A stretch of DNA of 55,383 nt, taken from the NCBI GenBank assembly GCA_015655125.1, contig JAATFP010000006.1:1-55383 (forward strand), given 5' to 3'. The position numbers and the translations under genes were made by a program. Source of the stretch: Chitinophagales bacterium (GTDB lineage: Bacteria; Bacteroidota; Bacteroidia; Chitinophagales; Chitinophagaceae). Every line of letters begins with the position of its first letter. Position 1 is the first letter of the stretch. Under the pieces are notes generated by a model, which worked only from the letters and a program-made list of their open reading frames with translations, ran no database searches and was not told where the DNA came from. This document shows, one piece after another, positions 33,761 through 42,742 of the stretch.

Positions 33761-36682
33761 ATGAGAAAAATACTTTTATTGCTATTATTATTTCCGGTAG
33801 CGGTTTCTGCGCAGTTGAACGGAACATTCATATTATCAGGACGCGTGGTGGGTGAAAATCACGAACCGCTTGCAGGCTCAAGCGTTGTGGTAAAAGGAAC
33901 CAGTACGGGTACGACCACTGATTCTACAGGGCGTTTTTCGCTCGTGGTGAATCAAAAATTTCCATTCAAATTACAGGTCACTTCCATTGGCCATGCTACA
34001 GAAGAAATTGAAGTGAAGAATGCCAGTTCAAAAATTTCGGTTCAGCTCAATACTCAAACTTACCTTGCAAATGAGGTAGTAGTGACGGCGAGCCGCACCA
34101 CAGAAAAATTACTGCGATCCCCGGTCGCTATTGAAAAGCTTGATATAAAAGCTTTGAAAGAAACACCTGCCGCCACTTTTTACGATGCATTGGGAAATGT
34201 AAAAGGCGTGCAGTTAACAACATCTTCCATCACGTTTAAAGTACCCAATACACGGGGATTTAATATCCCGAACAACTTTCGTTTTATGCAGATGGTGGAT
34301 GGAATAGATATGCAGGCTGCAACACTCGGGGTTCCGCTTGGTAACGCTATTGGGCCCACAGAACTTGATATTCAAAGCATAGAAGTAACGCCTGGAGCGG
34401 CTTCTGCGCTCTATGGCATGAACGCTATCAATGGCATGGCCAACCTTCTTACAAAAAATCCGTTTACAACTGAAGGGTTGAGCGTATTCCAGCGCACCGG
34501 TGTAAACCATGTTGATGGTGAGGATCATCAGGCAAGTGTTTTAACTGAAACAGCTTTGCGGTATGCAAAGGTGCTGATCAAAGACAAACTTGCTTTTAAA
34601 ATAAATGGCAGTTACCTGCGCGGTACGGATTGGATCTCGGATACCAGACTCGATCAGAATCCGAATTCGCGCAACACCGCCAATCCAGCTTTTGCGGCAT
34701 TGAACGGCACCAATAATGTAGCATTTGACGGCTGGAACAAATATGGTGATGATGCGCTTGCGGGAAGCAATACTGTTTCCATCACAGGTTTAACGATTGA
34801 CGGACAGGCCAACCGGACATTGACGGTGGCACGCACGGGCTATTGGGAAAAAGACCTGGTGGATCCGAAAGTAGACAACCTTAAATTAGATGGAGCCGTT
34901 CATTATAAATTCAATACAAATACAGAATTGTCGTACAGTTACCGTTTTGGAAAAATGGATGGCGTATTTCAACGAGGCAACAAGGTAAAGCTGGATAATG
35001 TACGTGTACAAAATCATCAACTGCAATTGAAAGGAAGCAATTACACCATTAAGGCATACATCACGAAAGAAAATACAGGCGATTCTTACAATGTAAAGCC
35101 TTTGGCCGACAACATGGATCTTTACACGGGGGGCAGTGGAACCGCCTGGGCCGCGAAATACAAGACTGCGCTTAATCAATACATCACAAACAATGGTGCG
35201 TTAACAGAAGAAAATCTTGCAGCTGCTACACAATATGCGCGCGCGCAAGCCGATCTTGGCCGTGCAGAACCCGGAACCGAGCGTTTTAACCGCGTAAAAG
35301 ACTCCATCATTAAAATAAATAACTGGGACATTAAATCAAGCCAGATTCCGAATGCGCCTGTTACCGGTGGTGCGGCACTGATACAAAAAAGCAATTTGTA
35401 TCATATCGAGGCGCAATGGGATCTTTCTAACCAGGTGAAATACTTCAACCTGCTGGTGGGTGGCGATGCGCGTGTGTATGAATTGATTCCGGATGGGAAT
35501 AATTTCGTTGATTTCAAACGCCCGATCGCGGATCGAAATACACCGCTGGCCGACGGAAGTTTTGGCAGCAACATTTATTATAAGAAGTTTGGTGGTTTTG
35601 TGCAGGTAACTAAATTGTTACTGGAAGACAAGCTTAAGCTGACAGGTTCGATCCGTGGTGATTATAACCCGGAATTCAGCGCTAAGTTTACACCACGCCT
35701 GGCGGCTGTTTACACGCTCGATAAGATACACAACTTCCGGGTTACGTTCCAGAAAGGCTATCGTTTCCCGGCTTTGTTTGAGGCGCTGTCTTATGTAAAC
35801 AATGGTCGTGTAAAACGTGTGGGTATTTTACCGGTCATCAATGAGGGGCTTGGTTATCGCGAAAACAGTTACACACAATCTTCCGTGGCTGCATTCAACG
35901 CTGCCGTGAAAGCTGCTGGCAACACAGATGCGGCGGCATTGGCCAACCGTGGATTGCTGCAAGCGGCAAATTTACCGGAAGGCGGCCCTGAAGGAATTGT
36001 ATCTTACGAAGTGGGCTACAAGAGCGTTTTGTTTGATAACAAATTGGTTGTGGATGTGGATGCATATACAAATGTATATGACGGTTTTCTTGGCCAGGTG
36101 CAGGTATATGTACCGATCGGCGAAACGATCGGCAGCGATGCGGCTGTAATCGCGATGGTGGATCGCAACCGAGACGCTACCACGGCAAGTGGCGGAAACG
36201 CCGCCAGTAAAGGGCAGGAGCGTTACCGTGTGTACACCAATACAAAAAATAAATACACAACCTACGGTTCTACACTTGGACTTACATACAATTTTTATAA
36301 GACGTACACCATTTCCGGAAACGTTAATTACAATAATATTAAAGGAAACAGAACGGCTGATCTTTTTGTAACGGGTTTTAATACGCCCAGATGGACGTCG
36401 AATATTTCCTTCGGAAACCGTGCCATTACAAAGAATGTGGGCTTTAATGTGGTGTGGAAATGGCAGGAAAGTTTCTTATGGGAAAGCCCGCTCGTAACCG
36501 GCCAGATCGCTGCTATCAACAACATAGATGCGCAGGTAACTTATCGCTTGCCGGGCTTAAAATCGACGGTGAAATTTGGCGGTACTGATATTCTTAACAA
36601 CAGGCATATACAATATGCAGGCGGCCCAACGATTGGCGCATTGTATTATGTTGCGATCACTGTTGATGGGCTGTTGAATTAG
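33761..36682 (+). CDS. TonB-dependent outer-membrane receptor with carboxypeptidase-regulatory-like N-domain
   Basis: The 973-residue protein has a signal peptide (MRKILLLLLLFPVAVSAQ), a CarboxypepD_reg-like domain (~25-100, LSGRVVGENHEPLAGSSVVV), a plug (~110-230, VVTASRTTEKLLRSPVAIEK; ALYGMNAINGMANLLT) and a 22-strand barrel to the C-terminus. No SusD partner follows, so it is not a glycan SusCD system. The shared operator with cysH and the position next to a sulfite/sulfonate-type permease suggest uptake of a sulfur source, perhaps sulfonates or sulfate esters, with energy from TonB-ExbBD. Ligand identity is inference. Confidence 0.9.
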   Translation: MRKILLLLLLFPVAVSAQLNGTFILSGRVVGENHEPLAGSSVVVKGTSTGTTTDSTGRFSLVVNQKFPFKLQVTSIGHATEEIEVKNASSKISVQLNTQTYLANEVVVTASRTTEKLLRSPVAIEKLDIKALKETPAATFYDALGNVKGVQLTTSSITFKVPNTRGFNIPNNFRFMQMVDGIDMQAATLGVPLGNAIGPTELDIQSIEVTPGAASALYGMNAINGMANLLTKNPFTTEGLSVFQRTGVNHVDGEDHQASVLTETALRYAKVLIKDKLAFKINGSYLRGTDWISDTRLDQNPNSRNTANPAFAALNGTNNVAFDGWNKYGDDALAGSNTVSITGLTIDGQANRTLTVARTGYWEKDLVDPKVDNLKLDGAVHYKFNTNTELSYSYRFGKMDGVFQRGNKVKLDNVRVQNHQLQLKGSNYTIKAYITKENTGDSYNVKPLADNMDLYTGGSGTAWAAKYKTALNQYITNNGALTEENLAAATQYARAQADLGRAEPGTERFNRVKDSIIKINNWDIKSSQIPNAPVTGGAALIQKSNLYHIEAQWDLSNQVKYFNLLVGGDARVYELIPDGNNFVDFKRPIADRNTPLADGSFGSNIYYKKFGGFVQVTKLLLEDKLKLTGSIRGDYNPEFSAKFTPRLAAVYTLDKIHNFRVTFQKGYRFPALFEALSYVNNGRVKRVGILPVINEGLGYRENSYTQSSVAAFNAAVKAAGNTDAAALANRGLLQAANLPEGGPEGIVSYEVGYKSVLFDNKLVVDVDAYTNVYDGFLGQVQVYVPIGETIGSDAAVIAMVDRNRDATTASGGNAASKGQERYRVYTNTKNKYTTYGSTLGLTYNFYKTYTISGNVNYNNIKGNRTADLFVTGFNTPRWTSNISFGNRAITKNVGFNVVWKWQESFLWESPLVTGQIAAINNIDAQVTYRLPGLKSTVKFGGTDILNNRHIQYAGGPTIGALYYVAITVDGLLN

Positions 36683-36727
36683 CTTGGATGTCGTTTAGTT
36701 GGCTGCAAGATTTTTGGAATGAATGAT

Positions 36728-36758
36728 AAAAATTGCCGGCATACCGCTGGCAGTTTTT
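36728..36758. terminator. Bidirectional terminator between the TonB receptor gene and metX
   Basis: AAAAATTGCC (36728-36737) pairs with GGCAGTTTTT (36749-36758), one T-G pair, between convergent genes. The flanking A and T runs allow termination in both directions. Confidence 0.75.
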
Positions 36759-36784
36759 ATTTTAATGAAATTTAAAACTCCCAG

Positions 36785-37807
36785 CTAAAGGCCTAAACTT
36801 CTGAACCAATGCTTCAGCGCTTCTGTGATCCGCTCCGTTTCTATCAAAAATCCATCGTGGCCGTATTCCGAATCTATTTCAATGTAAGTTGCATTTGGTA
36901 TTTCAGCAGCGATGTGTTGTTGTTCCTGAACCGGGCAGAGGATATCGCTGCTGATACCGATGATCAGCGTTTTCTGAGAAATGGAATTTAATATTTTATT
37001 TACATGGCCGCCGCGGCCGCGGGCGATGTTATGACTGTCCATTGATTTCGTCAGCAGCCAGTAGCTATAGGCGTTGAATCTTCCTGCGAGTTTATTTCCC
37101 TGATAATTGATATAAGATGCGGCGCGATAATCGTCCGTTTTTTCTGCATCTGTATCCGATTGTTTTGTTACAAAATTATTGTAATTGCGATAGCTTAAAA
37201 TACCGATGGCGCGTGCGGCTTTCAATCCGTTTTTTCCTGACTGCGCATCGCTGTTTTTCCAGGTAGGATCTGCTTCGATGGCCAACCTTTGCGCAGCGTG
37301 GATGCCGATTCCCCAGGCACTTTCGGTAGCAGATGTAACCAATAAAAATAAATTGCTGATCATTTCTTTTTCCAGCAGGCACCATTCAAGTGCCTGATAA
37401 CCGCCCATGCTTCCACCGACGAGCAGGTAAATTTTTTCGATACCCAAATGTTCGCGCAATAAAATATGTGCCTTTACCATGTCGCGGATGCTGATGGCAG
37501 GGAAAGTATGATGATAAAATTGCTGTGTCTGGGGATCGGTACTTGACGGACCGGTGGTACCATAACAAGAGCCGAGGATATTGGCGCAAACGATAAAATA
37601 TTTTTCCGGATCGATAAGATACCCGTTGCCCACTAATCCCGGCCACCACGATTCCACATCCGAATTGGCAGTGAGCGCATGACATACCCATACCACATTT
37701 GAACCGTCGGCATTCAAAGACCCATAGGTATGGTAGGCAATGTTGAGTGCGGGTAATGTTTGGCCGCCCTCAAGGGTAAAGGGATATGAAAAAATAAACT
37801 CCTTCAT
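36785..37807 (-). CDS. metX: Homoserine O-acetyltransferase
   Basis: It activates homoserine for methionine synthesis. The ATG at 37807 (MKEFIFSYPF) gives 340 residues; a TTG two codons earlier is unnecessary. Alpha/beta hydrolase fold with the nucleophile S133 in GGSMGGYQ, the acid in SSDILCP and the His in YGHDGF, all MetX hallmarks. Some members use succinyl-CoA; the sequence alone does not decide this here. It shares a 68-base divergent region with an OsmC-family gene. metZ, which uses its product, lies 590 bases beyond. Confidence 0.93.
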   Translation of the reverse strand: MKEFIFSYPFTLEGGQTLPALNIAYHTYGSLNADGSNVVWVCHALTANSDVESWWPGLVGNGYLIDPEKYFIVCANILGSCYGTTGPSSTDPQTQQFYHHTFPAISIRDMVKAHILLREHLGIEKIYLLVGGSMGGYQALEWCLLEKEMISNLFLLVTSATESAWGIGIHAAQRLAIEADPTWKNSDAQSGKNGLKAARAIGILSYRNYNNFVTKQSDTDAEKTDDYRAASYINYQGNKLAGRFNAYSYWLLTKSMDSHNIARGRGGHVNKILNSISQKTLIIGISSDILCPVQEQQHIAAEIPNATYIEIDSEYGHDGFLIETERITEALKHWFRSLGL

Positions 37808-37852
37808 GAACAAATTAAAGTTTCGATATGCAAAGTAAAGGTATGGTTGGTT

Positions 37853-37860
37853 TACATTTG
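37853..37860 (+). promoter_or_regulatory. -7 box TACATTTG of the OsmC-family gene
   Basis: Exact TAnnTTTG match 15 bases before the start codon, in the region shared with divergent metX. Confidence 0.5.
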
Positions 37861-37875
37861 CAATAAATATGCAGC

Positions 37876-38298
37876 ATGGTGAAGATTACACTTGACAGAA
37901 CACAAGGTGACTTTGGCTTTGAAGCCCGAGATGCAGATGGCCATTCTGTTTTAATAGATGCCAGTGAATCAATTGGCGGAGCGAATTCGGGTATTCGTCC
38001 GATGCAATTGTTGCTTATGGGCCTGGGCGGTTGTAGCGGGATCGATATCGTTTCAATATTGAAAAAACAACGTGAACCGGTAGAAGGATTTTCCATGGAA
38101 GTAGAAGGTGATCGGGAACCGGGAAAAGAACCTTCACTATGGAAAAATGTTCATATCGTTTTTATATTAAAAGGAAATATAGATGTTGCGAAAGCAACAA
38201 AAGCCTGCGCGTTATCAATGGAAAAATATTGTTCGGTAGCAGAAACATTGCGCAGAGCCGGAACGATGATCACCTGGGAATCGAGAATAGTGGCTTGA
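37876..38298 (+). CDS. OsmC/Ohr-family protein
   Basis: The 140-residue protein has the two conserved cysteines of the OsmC fold: GLGGCSGIDIV near 53 and EKYCSVAETL near 118. These form the peroxidatic and resolving pair in Ohr/OsmC peroxidases; the branch here (YhfA-like, PMQLLLMGLGGCSGID) is less well defined. It may remove organic peroxides or handle persulfide-type sulfur in this methionine/cysteine cluster. It lies between metX and metZ. Confidence 0.88.
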   Translation: MVKITLDRTQGDFGFEARDADGHSVLIDASESIGGANSGIRPMQLLLMGLGGCSGIDIVSILKKQREPVEGFSMEVEGDREPGKEPSLWKNVHIVFILKGNIDVAKATKACALSMEKYCSVAETLRRAGTMITWESRIVA

Positions 38299-38316
38299 TA
38301 TTCATCGTTTGGATGG

Positions 38317-38347
38317 CATTGCGGGGAACGAAGCAATGATGTGCCCC
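38317..38347 (+). promoter_or_regulatory. Possible H-type pseudoknot in the metZ leader
   Basis: CATTGC (38317-38322) pairs with GCAATG (38333-38338). The loop begins with GGGG (38323-38326), which can pair with CCCC (38344-38347). It lies 50-80 bases upstream of metZ. It does not match the SAM-II or SAM-V consensus that I know. Could be an unrecognised leader RNA or coincidence. Confidence 0.3.
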
Positions 38348-38396
38348 AACCGCGGCTGGTAACAAAATAATTTACAAATAAGCTTAACCGACTTTT

Positions 38397-39557
38397 ATGC
38401 ATAGAATAACCAGGGCTATCCGCACACAAACTGAGCGTACCAATGAAATGGAGCATTCCACTCCCATGTTTCTTACCAGTAGCTTTTGCTTTGATGATGC
38501 GGAAGATATGCGTGCGGCTTTTGCGGATGAAAGCGATGACAATATCTACAGCCGCTTCAGCAATCCCAATGTAAAAGAATTTACAGATAAGATGGTGGCG
38601 CTGGAAGGTGCCGAAGCTGGCTATGCTACTGCATCAGGAATGAGTGCGGTGTTTGGTTCTTTTATGGCGTTGCTTAAAAAAGGCGATCACCTCCTTTGCT
38701 GTAGTTCCATCTTTGGAAGTACGCACACCGTGATAAAAAAATACCTTCCGAATTTCGGAATCGGATACACCTACGTGCCGGCGGATAAACCGGAGGAATG
38801 GGAAGCTGCTATCAAGCCGGATACAAAAATGATCTATCTCGAAACGCCTACCAATCCCGGCCTCGATATCATTGACCTTGAGTTTGCAGGTGCGCTGGCA
38901 AAAAAGCACAACGTCCTTTTAAGCGTTGATAATTGTTTTGCCACACCGCTTGCGCAAAGACCAGTTGATTTTGGCGCCGACATTGTTGTGCATTCCGCCA
39001 CCAAATGGCTCGACGGGCAAGGACGTGTTTTAGGCGGCGTTGTAGTGGGAAAAAAGGAGCTGATCAATGACATCTATTTATTTTGCCGCAGCACGGGGCC
39101 GGCACTTTCACCTTTCAATGCTTGGGTGCTTAGCAAGAGCCTTGAAACGCTGGACGTACGGATGGAGCGGCATTCGAAGAACGCTTTATTCATCGCAACG
39201 AAACTGGAAGGCCATGAAAAATTATCATCAATACGATATCCCTTCCTGAAAAGTCATCCGCAACACGAAATCGCTGTAAAGCAGATGCAGAGCGGCGGCG
39301 GGATCGTTTGTTTTGAATTGAAGGGCGGACTGGAAGCCGGGCGCAACTTTTTGAATTCATTGAAGATATTATCGCTTACGGCAAACCTTGGAGATACGAG
39401 AAGTATCGCTTCGCATCCTGCCAGTACAACGCATGCAAAGCTGACTGAAGAAGAAAGGCAGGCGGTAAATATCACACCGGGACTGATCAGGATATCGGTA
39501 GGGCTGGAGCATCAGGAAGATATTCTGGATGATATTCTTCAGGCATTGGAAGCCTGA
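38397..39557 (+). CDS. metZ: O-succinylhomoserine/O-acetylhomoserine sulfhydrylase (MetZ type)
   Basis: A Cys/Met-metabolism PLP enzyme of 386 residues. The PLP lysine is K203 in HSATKWLDGQGR. YSRFSNPNV near 51-59, METPTNPGLDIID-like blocks and SIASHPASTTHAKL near 343-356 fit the direct-sulfhydrylation branch (MetZ) rather than cystathionine gamma-synthase. It would turn activated homoserine and sulfide into homocysteine, linking the cys genes to methionine. Symbol metZ by resemblance; MetY is the alternative. Confidence 0.9.
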   Translation: MHRITRAIRTQTERTNEMEHSTPMFLTSSFCFDDAEDMRAAFADESDDNIYSRFSNPNVKEFTDKMVALEGAEAGYATASGMSAVFGSFMALLKKGDHLLCCSSIFGSTHTVIKKYLPNFGIGYTYVPADKPEEWEAAIKPDTKMIYLETPTNPGLDIIDLEFAGALAKKHNVLLSVDNCFATPLAQRPVDFGADIVVHSATKWLDGQGRVLGGVVVGKKELINDIYLFCRSTGPALSPFNAWVLSKSLETLDVRMERHSKNALFIATKLEGHEKLSSIRYPFLKSHPQHEIAVKQMQSGGGIVCFELKGGLEAGRNFLNSLKILSLTANLGDTRSIASHPASTTHAKLTEEERQAVNITPGLIRISVGLEHQEDILDDILQALEA

Positions 39558-39573
39558 TCGCAGTGAAGTACAG

Positions 39574-39777
39574 ATCGCAGATTTTGTTTTTTGCTAACGC
39601 AAAATTTGATTGAAGGATTACGCAGATTGGATTCGCCTCCAGCGAATTTGTGTCCGCAGATTACGCGGAGAGTGCAGATTTTTTTGCGGGGAAGACGTTA
39701 AGGTGAAAATAATTTGGAGAAGCAAAATAGAATCTGCAGAATTTATTAATCAATTGCGAAGCACAGAAATCTGCGAT
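39574..39777. repeat. Gene-less, two-armed copy of the CGCAGATT hairpin element
   Basis: Left: ATCGCAGATTTTG, TTTTGC-TAAC-GCAAAA, TTGATTGAAGGATTACGCAG, ATTCGC-CTCCA-GCGAAT. Right: AGAATCTGCAGAATTTATTA, ATTGC-GAA-GCA, AAATCTGCGAT. It fills the gap between convergent metZ and the RluA gene. No gene inside. Confidence 0.75.
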
Positions 39778-39789
39778 AATAAATGCCGC

Positions 39790-40509
39790 CTAATTGATCT
39801 TTTTCAACTGCTGCATCAAGGCCCGGAATTCCTTCGGCGGTTCTGCGATCAAAGTGATTTTTTCTCCATCCGGCATATCAAAGATCAGCTTGTAAGAATG
39901 CAGCGCCAATCTCGATATCATCGGCCTCTCCTCGTCATCATGCTTGCTTAGTTTGAATTTCTTTTTGACGGTAGACAACAACACAGGTTTGCCATCGCCA
40001 TATAATTCGTCCACTGCCAGCGGGTGCCCGATCTCTTTAGAATGAACCCGGATCTGGTGCGTCCTTCCGGTGTGCAGCCGAAACGACACCATCGAATAAT
40101 GTTTGTTGGATTCCAGCACTTCATAGCTAGTATGAGAAGGCTTGCCATTGCGGTGAACATTCATCAGGCCTTTGTGGGCGGGGTTTTCACCAATCGGCGC
40201 TTCAATCTCACCTGATGAACTTGCCGGCGATCCGATGACAATGCCGATATAATATTTTTCAACTTTCCGGTCCTCAAAAAGTTTGGAAAGATACTTATGA
40301 GTTGCTTCGTTTTTTGCAAAAAGTACCAATCCGCTGGTATCTTTATCCAGCCGATGGACCGTAAAAATATCGCCGTATTTATCGCGCAGGTACTCCTTCA
40401 GCGATTTTTCAGATTGTTCCCTGTCAGGAATAGTAAGCAATCCCGAAGGTTTGTTGATAGCAACAAGATCCTCGTTTTCAAAAACGACGGTGAAATTATT
40501 TTTTGCCAA
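39790..40509 (-). CDS. RluA-family pseudouridine synthase
   Basis: The 239 residues show the RluA catalytic motif HRLDKDTSGLVLFAK with the catalytic Asp near 54, plus RLHTGRTHQIRVH near 147-159. It isomerises uridines in rRNA or tRNA; the target is not clear from sequence. It overlaps the end of the upstream RsuA-type gene by 14 bases on the same strand, so the two are probably translationally coupled. No S4 domain. Confidence 0.93.
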   Translation of the reverse strand: MAKNNFTVVFENEDLVAINKPSGLLTIPDREQSEKSLKEYLRDKYGDIFTVHRLDKDTSGLVLFAKNEATHKYLSKLFEDRKVEKYYIGIVIGSPASSSGEIEAPIGENPAHKGLMNVHRNGKPSHTSYEVLESNKHYSMVSFRLHTGRTHQIRVHSKEIGHPLAVDELYGDGKPVLLSTVKKKFKLSKHDDEERPMISRLALHSYKLIFDMPDGEKITLIAEPPKEFRALMQQLKKIN

Positions 40510-41740
40510 CTTGATTCTTTTTAAATTCTTTCTTTTCGCTGTGCGTTTTAAACTTCCGGGCTTTAGGGATCTTCACTTCTTTTTCGCGAACAATTTTTTT
40601 ACTTTCAGGAATAGCCACCTCACCGATTGCTGCCGCAATTTCTTTGTCGGTTAATTTTTTCTCAGCTGGTTTTTTATCCGCAGTTTTGGCCGCTTGTTTT
40701 TCTTCCGCCAGAGAAATTTTTTCAGGAGACACCTTGCCACTTTTCTTTTTGGATTCATTCATGTATTTCAATAAACGAATCTCTTTTTCGCTGAGGTAAC
40801 GCCACTTGCTACGTTCCACATTTTTCTTCGTGAGCCCGGCGTACATCACACGGTCAAGTCCTTTTACATCATAGCCAAGCGATTCGAAAATACGGCGTAC
40901 AATCCTGTTGCGCCCGCTGTGAATTTCAATTCCTATGATAGATTTGTCTTTGCTGTCTGCATAAGCAAGACTATCAACCAACACCAATCCGTCTTCCAAT
41001 GTAAGTCCGGCCAGTATTTCATCGAAATGCGCTTTCGTAAGATTCTTATCCAGCTTCACTTCGTAGATCTTTTTTATTTCATAACTGGGATGCGAAAGTT
41101 TTTGAGTAAGATCGCCATCGTTGGTGAGTAATAATACGCCAGAGGTATTTCGATCCAGGCGCCCGATCGGGTAAACCCTTTCTGTGGTTGCTTTCTGAAT
41201 CAGTTGCAAAACGGTCTTGCGCCCTTGAGGATCATCTGTTGTGGTGATGTAATCTTTTGGTTTATTTAGTAAGATGTAAACAAGGTTTTTTGTGACGAAC
41301 AATTTCTTGCCGTTAAAAAAAATCTCATCGTTCGGCTGCACTTTATAGCCAGGTTCTGTTGCCGGTGCGCCATTTACTTTAACTAAACCTTTGGTGATCA
41401 GTTCAACGGCATCCCTGCGCGATGAAACGCCGCAGTGCGCCAAAAATTTGTTCAACGGCATTACTTCATCCGTAGTCTTTTGATTAACAGCCGAAACTTT
41501 CGTTGCTTTCGGCAGCGCAGCGGTATTTGCAATTGCTCTGGAAACGGTGTCTGCGCCGGTTTTAGCCGGTGTGGAAGTGCCGTTTTTCTTTGCCATCCTG
41601 GCCTGGTATTTTTCCTCTTTCAGTTTATCAAAGTAGGCGTTCTTTTCTTTGCGGGCCTGTTTTTTTTCCTGGCGGAACTGTTCTTTTACAACGCTGTTTT
41701 TCTTTTTAGCGGTAAATTTTTTAAAAGCATCCTGGCTCAT
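40496..41740 (-). CDS. RsuA/RluB-family pseudouridine synthase with Lys-rich extensions
   Basis: The ATG at 41740 gives 414 residues (MSQDAFKKFTAKKKNSVV). A reading back to 41893 adds 51 poor residues. Residues ~1-110 are a Lys/Ala-rich tail, ~115-165 an S4 RNA-binding domain (MPLNKFLAHCGVSSRRDAVE), ~175-345 the catalytic domain with GRLDRNTSGVLLLTNDG, and ~350-414 another Lys-rich tail. RluB modifies 23S rRNA near position 2605 in E. coli; the same target is likely but unproved. Long basic tails on this enzyme are common in Bacteroidota. Confidence 0.92.
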   Translation of the reverse strand: MSQDAFKKFTAKKKNSVVKEQFRQEKKQARKEKNAYFDKLKEEKYQARMAKKNGTSTPAKTGADTVSRAIANTAALPKATKVSAVNQKTTDEVMPLNKFLAHCGVSSRRDAVELITKGLVKVNGAPATEPGYKVQPNDEIFFNGKKLFVTKNLVYILLNKPKDYITTTDDPQGRKTVLQLIQKATTERVYPIGRLDRNTSGVLLLTNDGDLTQKLSHPSYEIKKIYEVKLDKNLTKAHFDEILAGLTLEDGLVLVDSLAYADSKDKSIIGIEIHSGRNRIVRRIFESLGYDVKGLDRVMYAGLTKKNVERSKWRYLSEKEIRLLKYMNESKKKSGKVSPEKISLAEEKQAAKTADKKPAEKKLTDKEIAAAIGEVAIPESKKIVREKEVKIPKARKFKTHSEKKEFKKNQVGKK

Positions 41741-41951
41741 AATGTAGATTTTTGCTGTTTTCCAACAGTACATGAGCCGTAAAGGTACATTAAAAAAGCG
41801 CAATGTTACCTGCGCTTTGTATAATAAGGGTATTGGGTAAAACGAGTCTGAAACGGATATTTCATAACGGATAATTCCCTCACATTCTAACATTTCGCAG
41901 AAACTAATAACTCTTACATTTAAAAATCCATTCTAAAATTATCCATTAACC

Positions 41952-42545
41952 TTATTTTGCTGATTTGTCTTCAGAACGATGCTTTCCACGACTATCCTTC
42001 TTCATCTCGTCCCATTTTTTTTGCTGATCGGCAGTCAACACGCTTTTGCGTTGTTCTTTTGCTGCGTCTTTAAGAGATTTTATTTTTGCTTTTTTTGCAT
42101 CGGCGCTTAATGATTTATCTTCTTTCACCGCTTTCATCTGGGCACGTGTAGCATCTTGCTGGGATCTTAATTTTGCTTCCTGGTCGTTGCTCAGACCAAG
42201 TTTTGTTTTCATTTCCGCTGCTCTTTTATCCTGCATTTCTTTTCTTTTCGCCTGCATGTTGGCTTTATTTTGAGTCAACTGTTTCTTTTGATCTGCAGTG
42301 AACACGCCCTGCATTTTGGCTTTTTTATCTTCCCTGCTCAACGTTTTATCTTCACGGATGCTTTTTAATTGCGACTTTTGAGCATCGGATAAGTTGATAT
42401 CCTTCATCATTTCTTTGTGACCGCCGTGTTTGCCGTGCTTGTGTTGCTTAAAACTCTTGTCTGTGGGAGTTTTTGTGGGTTCCTGGGCAGAAGCGCTTAA
42501 TGTAAAAGCTGCAAATGCCAGGGATAAAGCGATTATTTTTTTCAT
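41952..42545 (-). CDS. Periplasmic LTXXQ (Spy/CpxP-like) protein
   Basis: The 197 residues begin with a signal peptide (MKKIIALSLAFAAFTLSASAQ) and a His/Lys-rich segment (KQHKHGKHGGHKEMM), possibly metal-binding. Three helical repeats follow with LSDAQKSQLKSI, LSNDQEAKLRS and LTADQQKKWDEM, the LTXXQ motif of Spy/CpxP-type periplasmic chaperones and stress sensors. Composition is very Lys/Ala/Gln-rich. Confidence 0.8.
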   Translation of the reverse strand: MKKIIALSLAFAAFTLSASAQEPTKTPTDKSFKQHKHGKHGGHKEMMKDINLSDAQKSQLKSIREDKTLSREDKKAKMQGVFTADQKKQLTQNKANMQAKRKEMQDKRAAEMKTKLGLSNDQEAKLRSQQDATRAQMKAVKEDKSLSADAKKAKIKSLKDAAKEQRKSVLTADQQKKWDEMKKDSRGKHRSEDKSAK

Positions 42546-42707
42546 GGTTGGTGTAATTTAATTTTAATTTTTGTTACGGGGAGATAGACGCGACAAGGAG
42601 AAAATGGTTTAATAAAATAAATGTTAATGATTAGTTTAGGGCTTAGTGATTAGAGGTTGGAATGACGGTATTGTGATCCTACCTAAACACTAAACTTCTA
42701 AACTATT

Positions 42708-42736
42708 TTGAACGAAATCGCCGGTGGCGTGTACAG
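42708..42736 (+). promoter_or_regulatory. Candidate ECF sigma promoter (site A)
   Basis: TTGAACGA at 42708-42715 and CGTGTACAG at 42728-42736, start to start 20 bases. The same pair with the same spacing occurs before the SIMPL gene (site B). It lies only 6 bases before the first ATG of the ECF operon, so the transcript would be nearly leaderless. Confidence 0.6.
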
Positions 42737-42742
42737 TATTAT

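Noticed and set aside
38299..38396. SAM-I, SAM-II or SAM-V riboswitch upstream of metZ
   Set aside because: None of the conserved sequence elements I know for these classes is present; only a generic pseudoknot pattern is.
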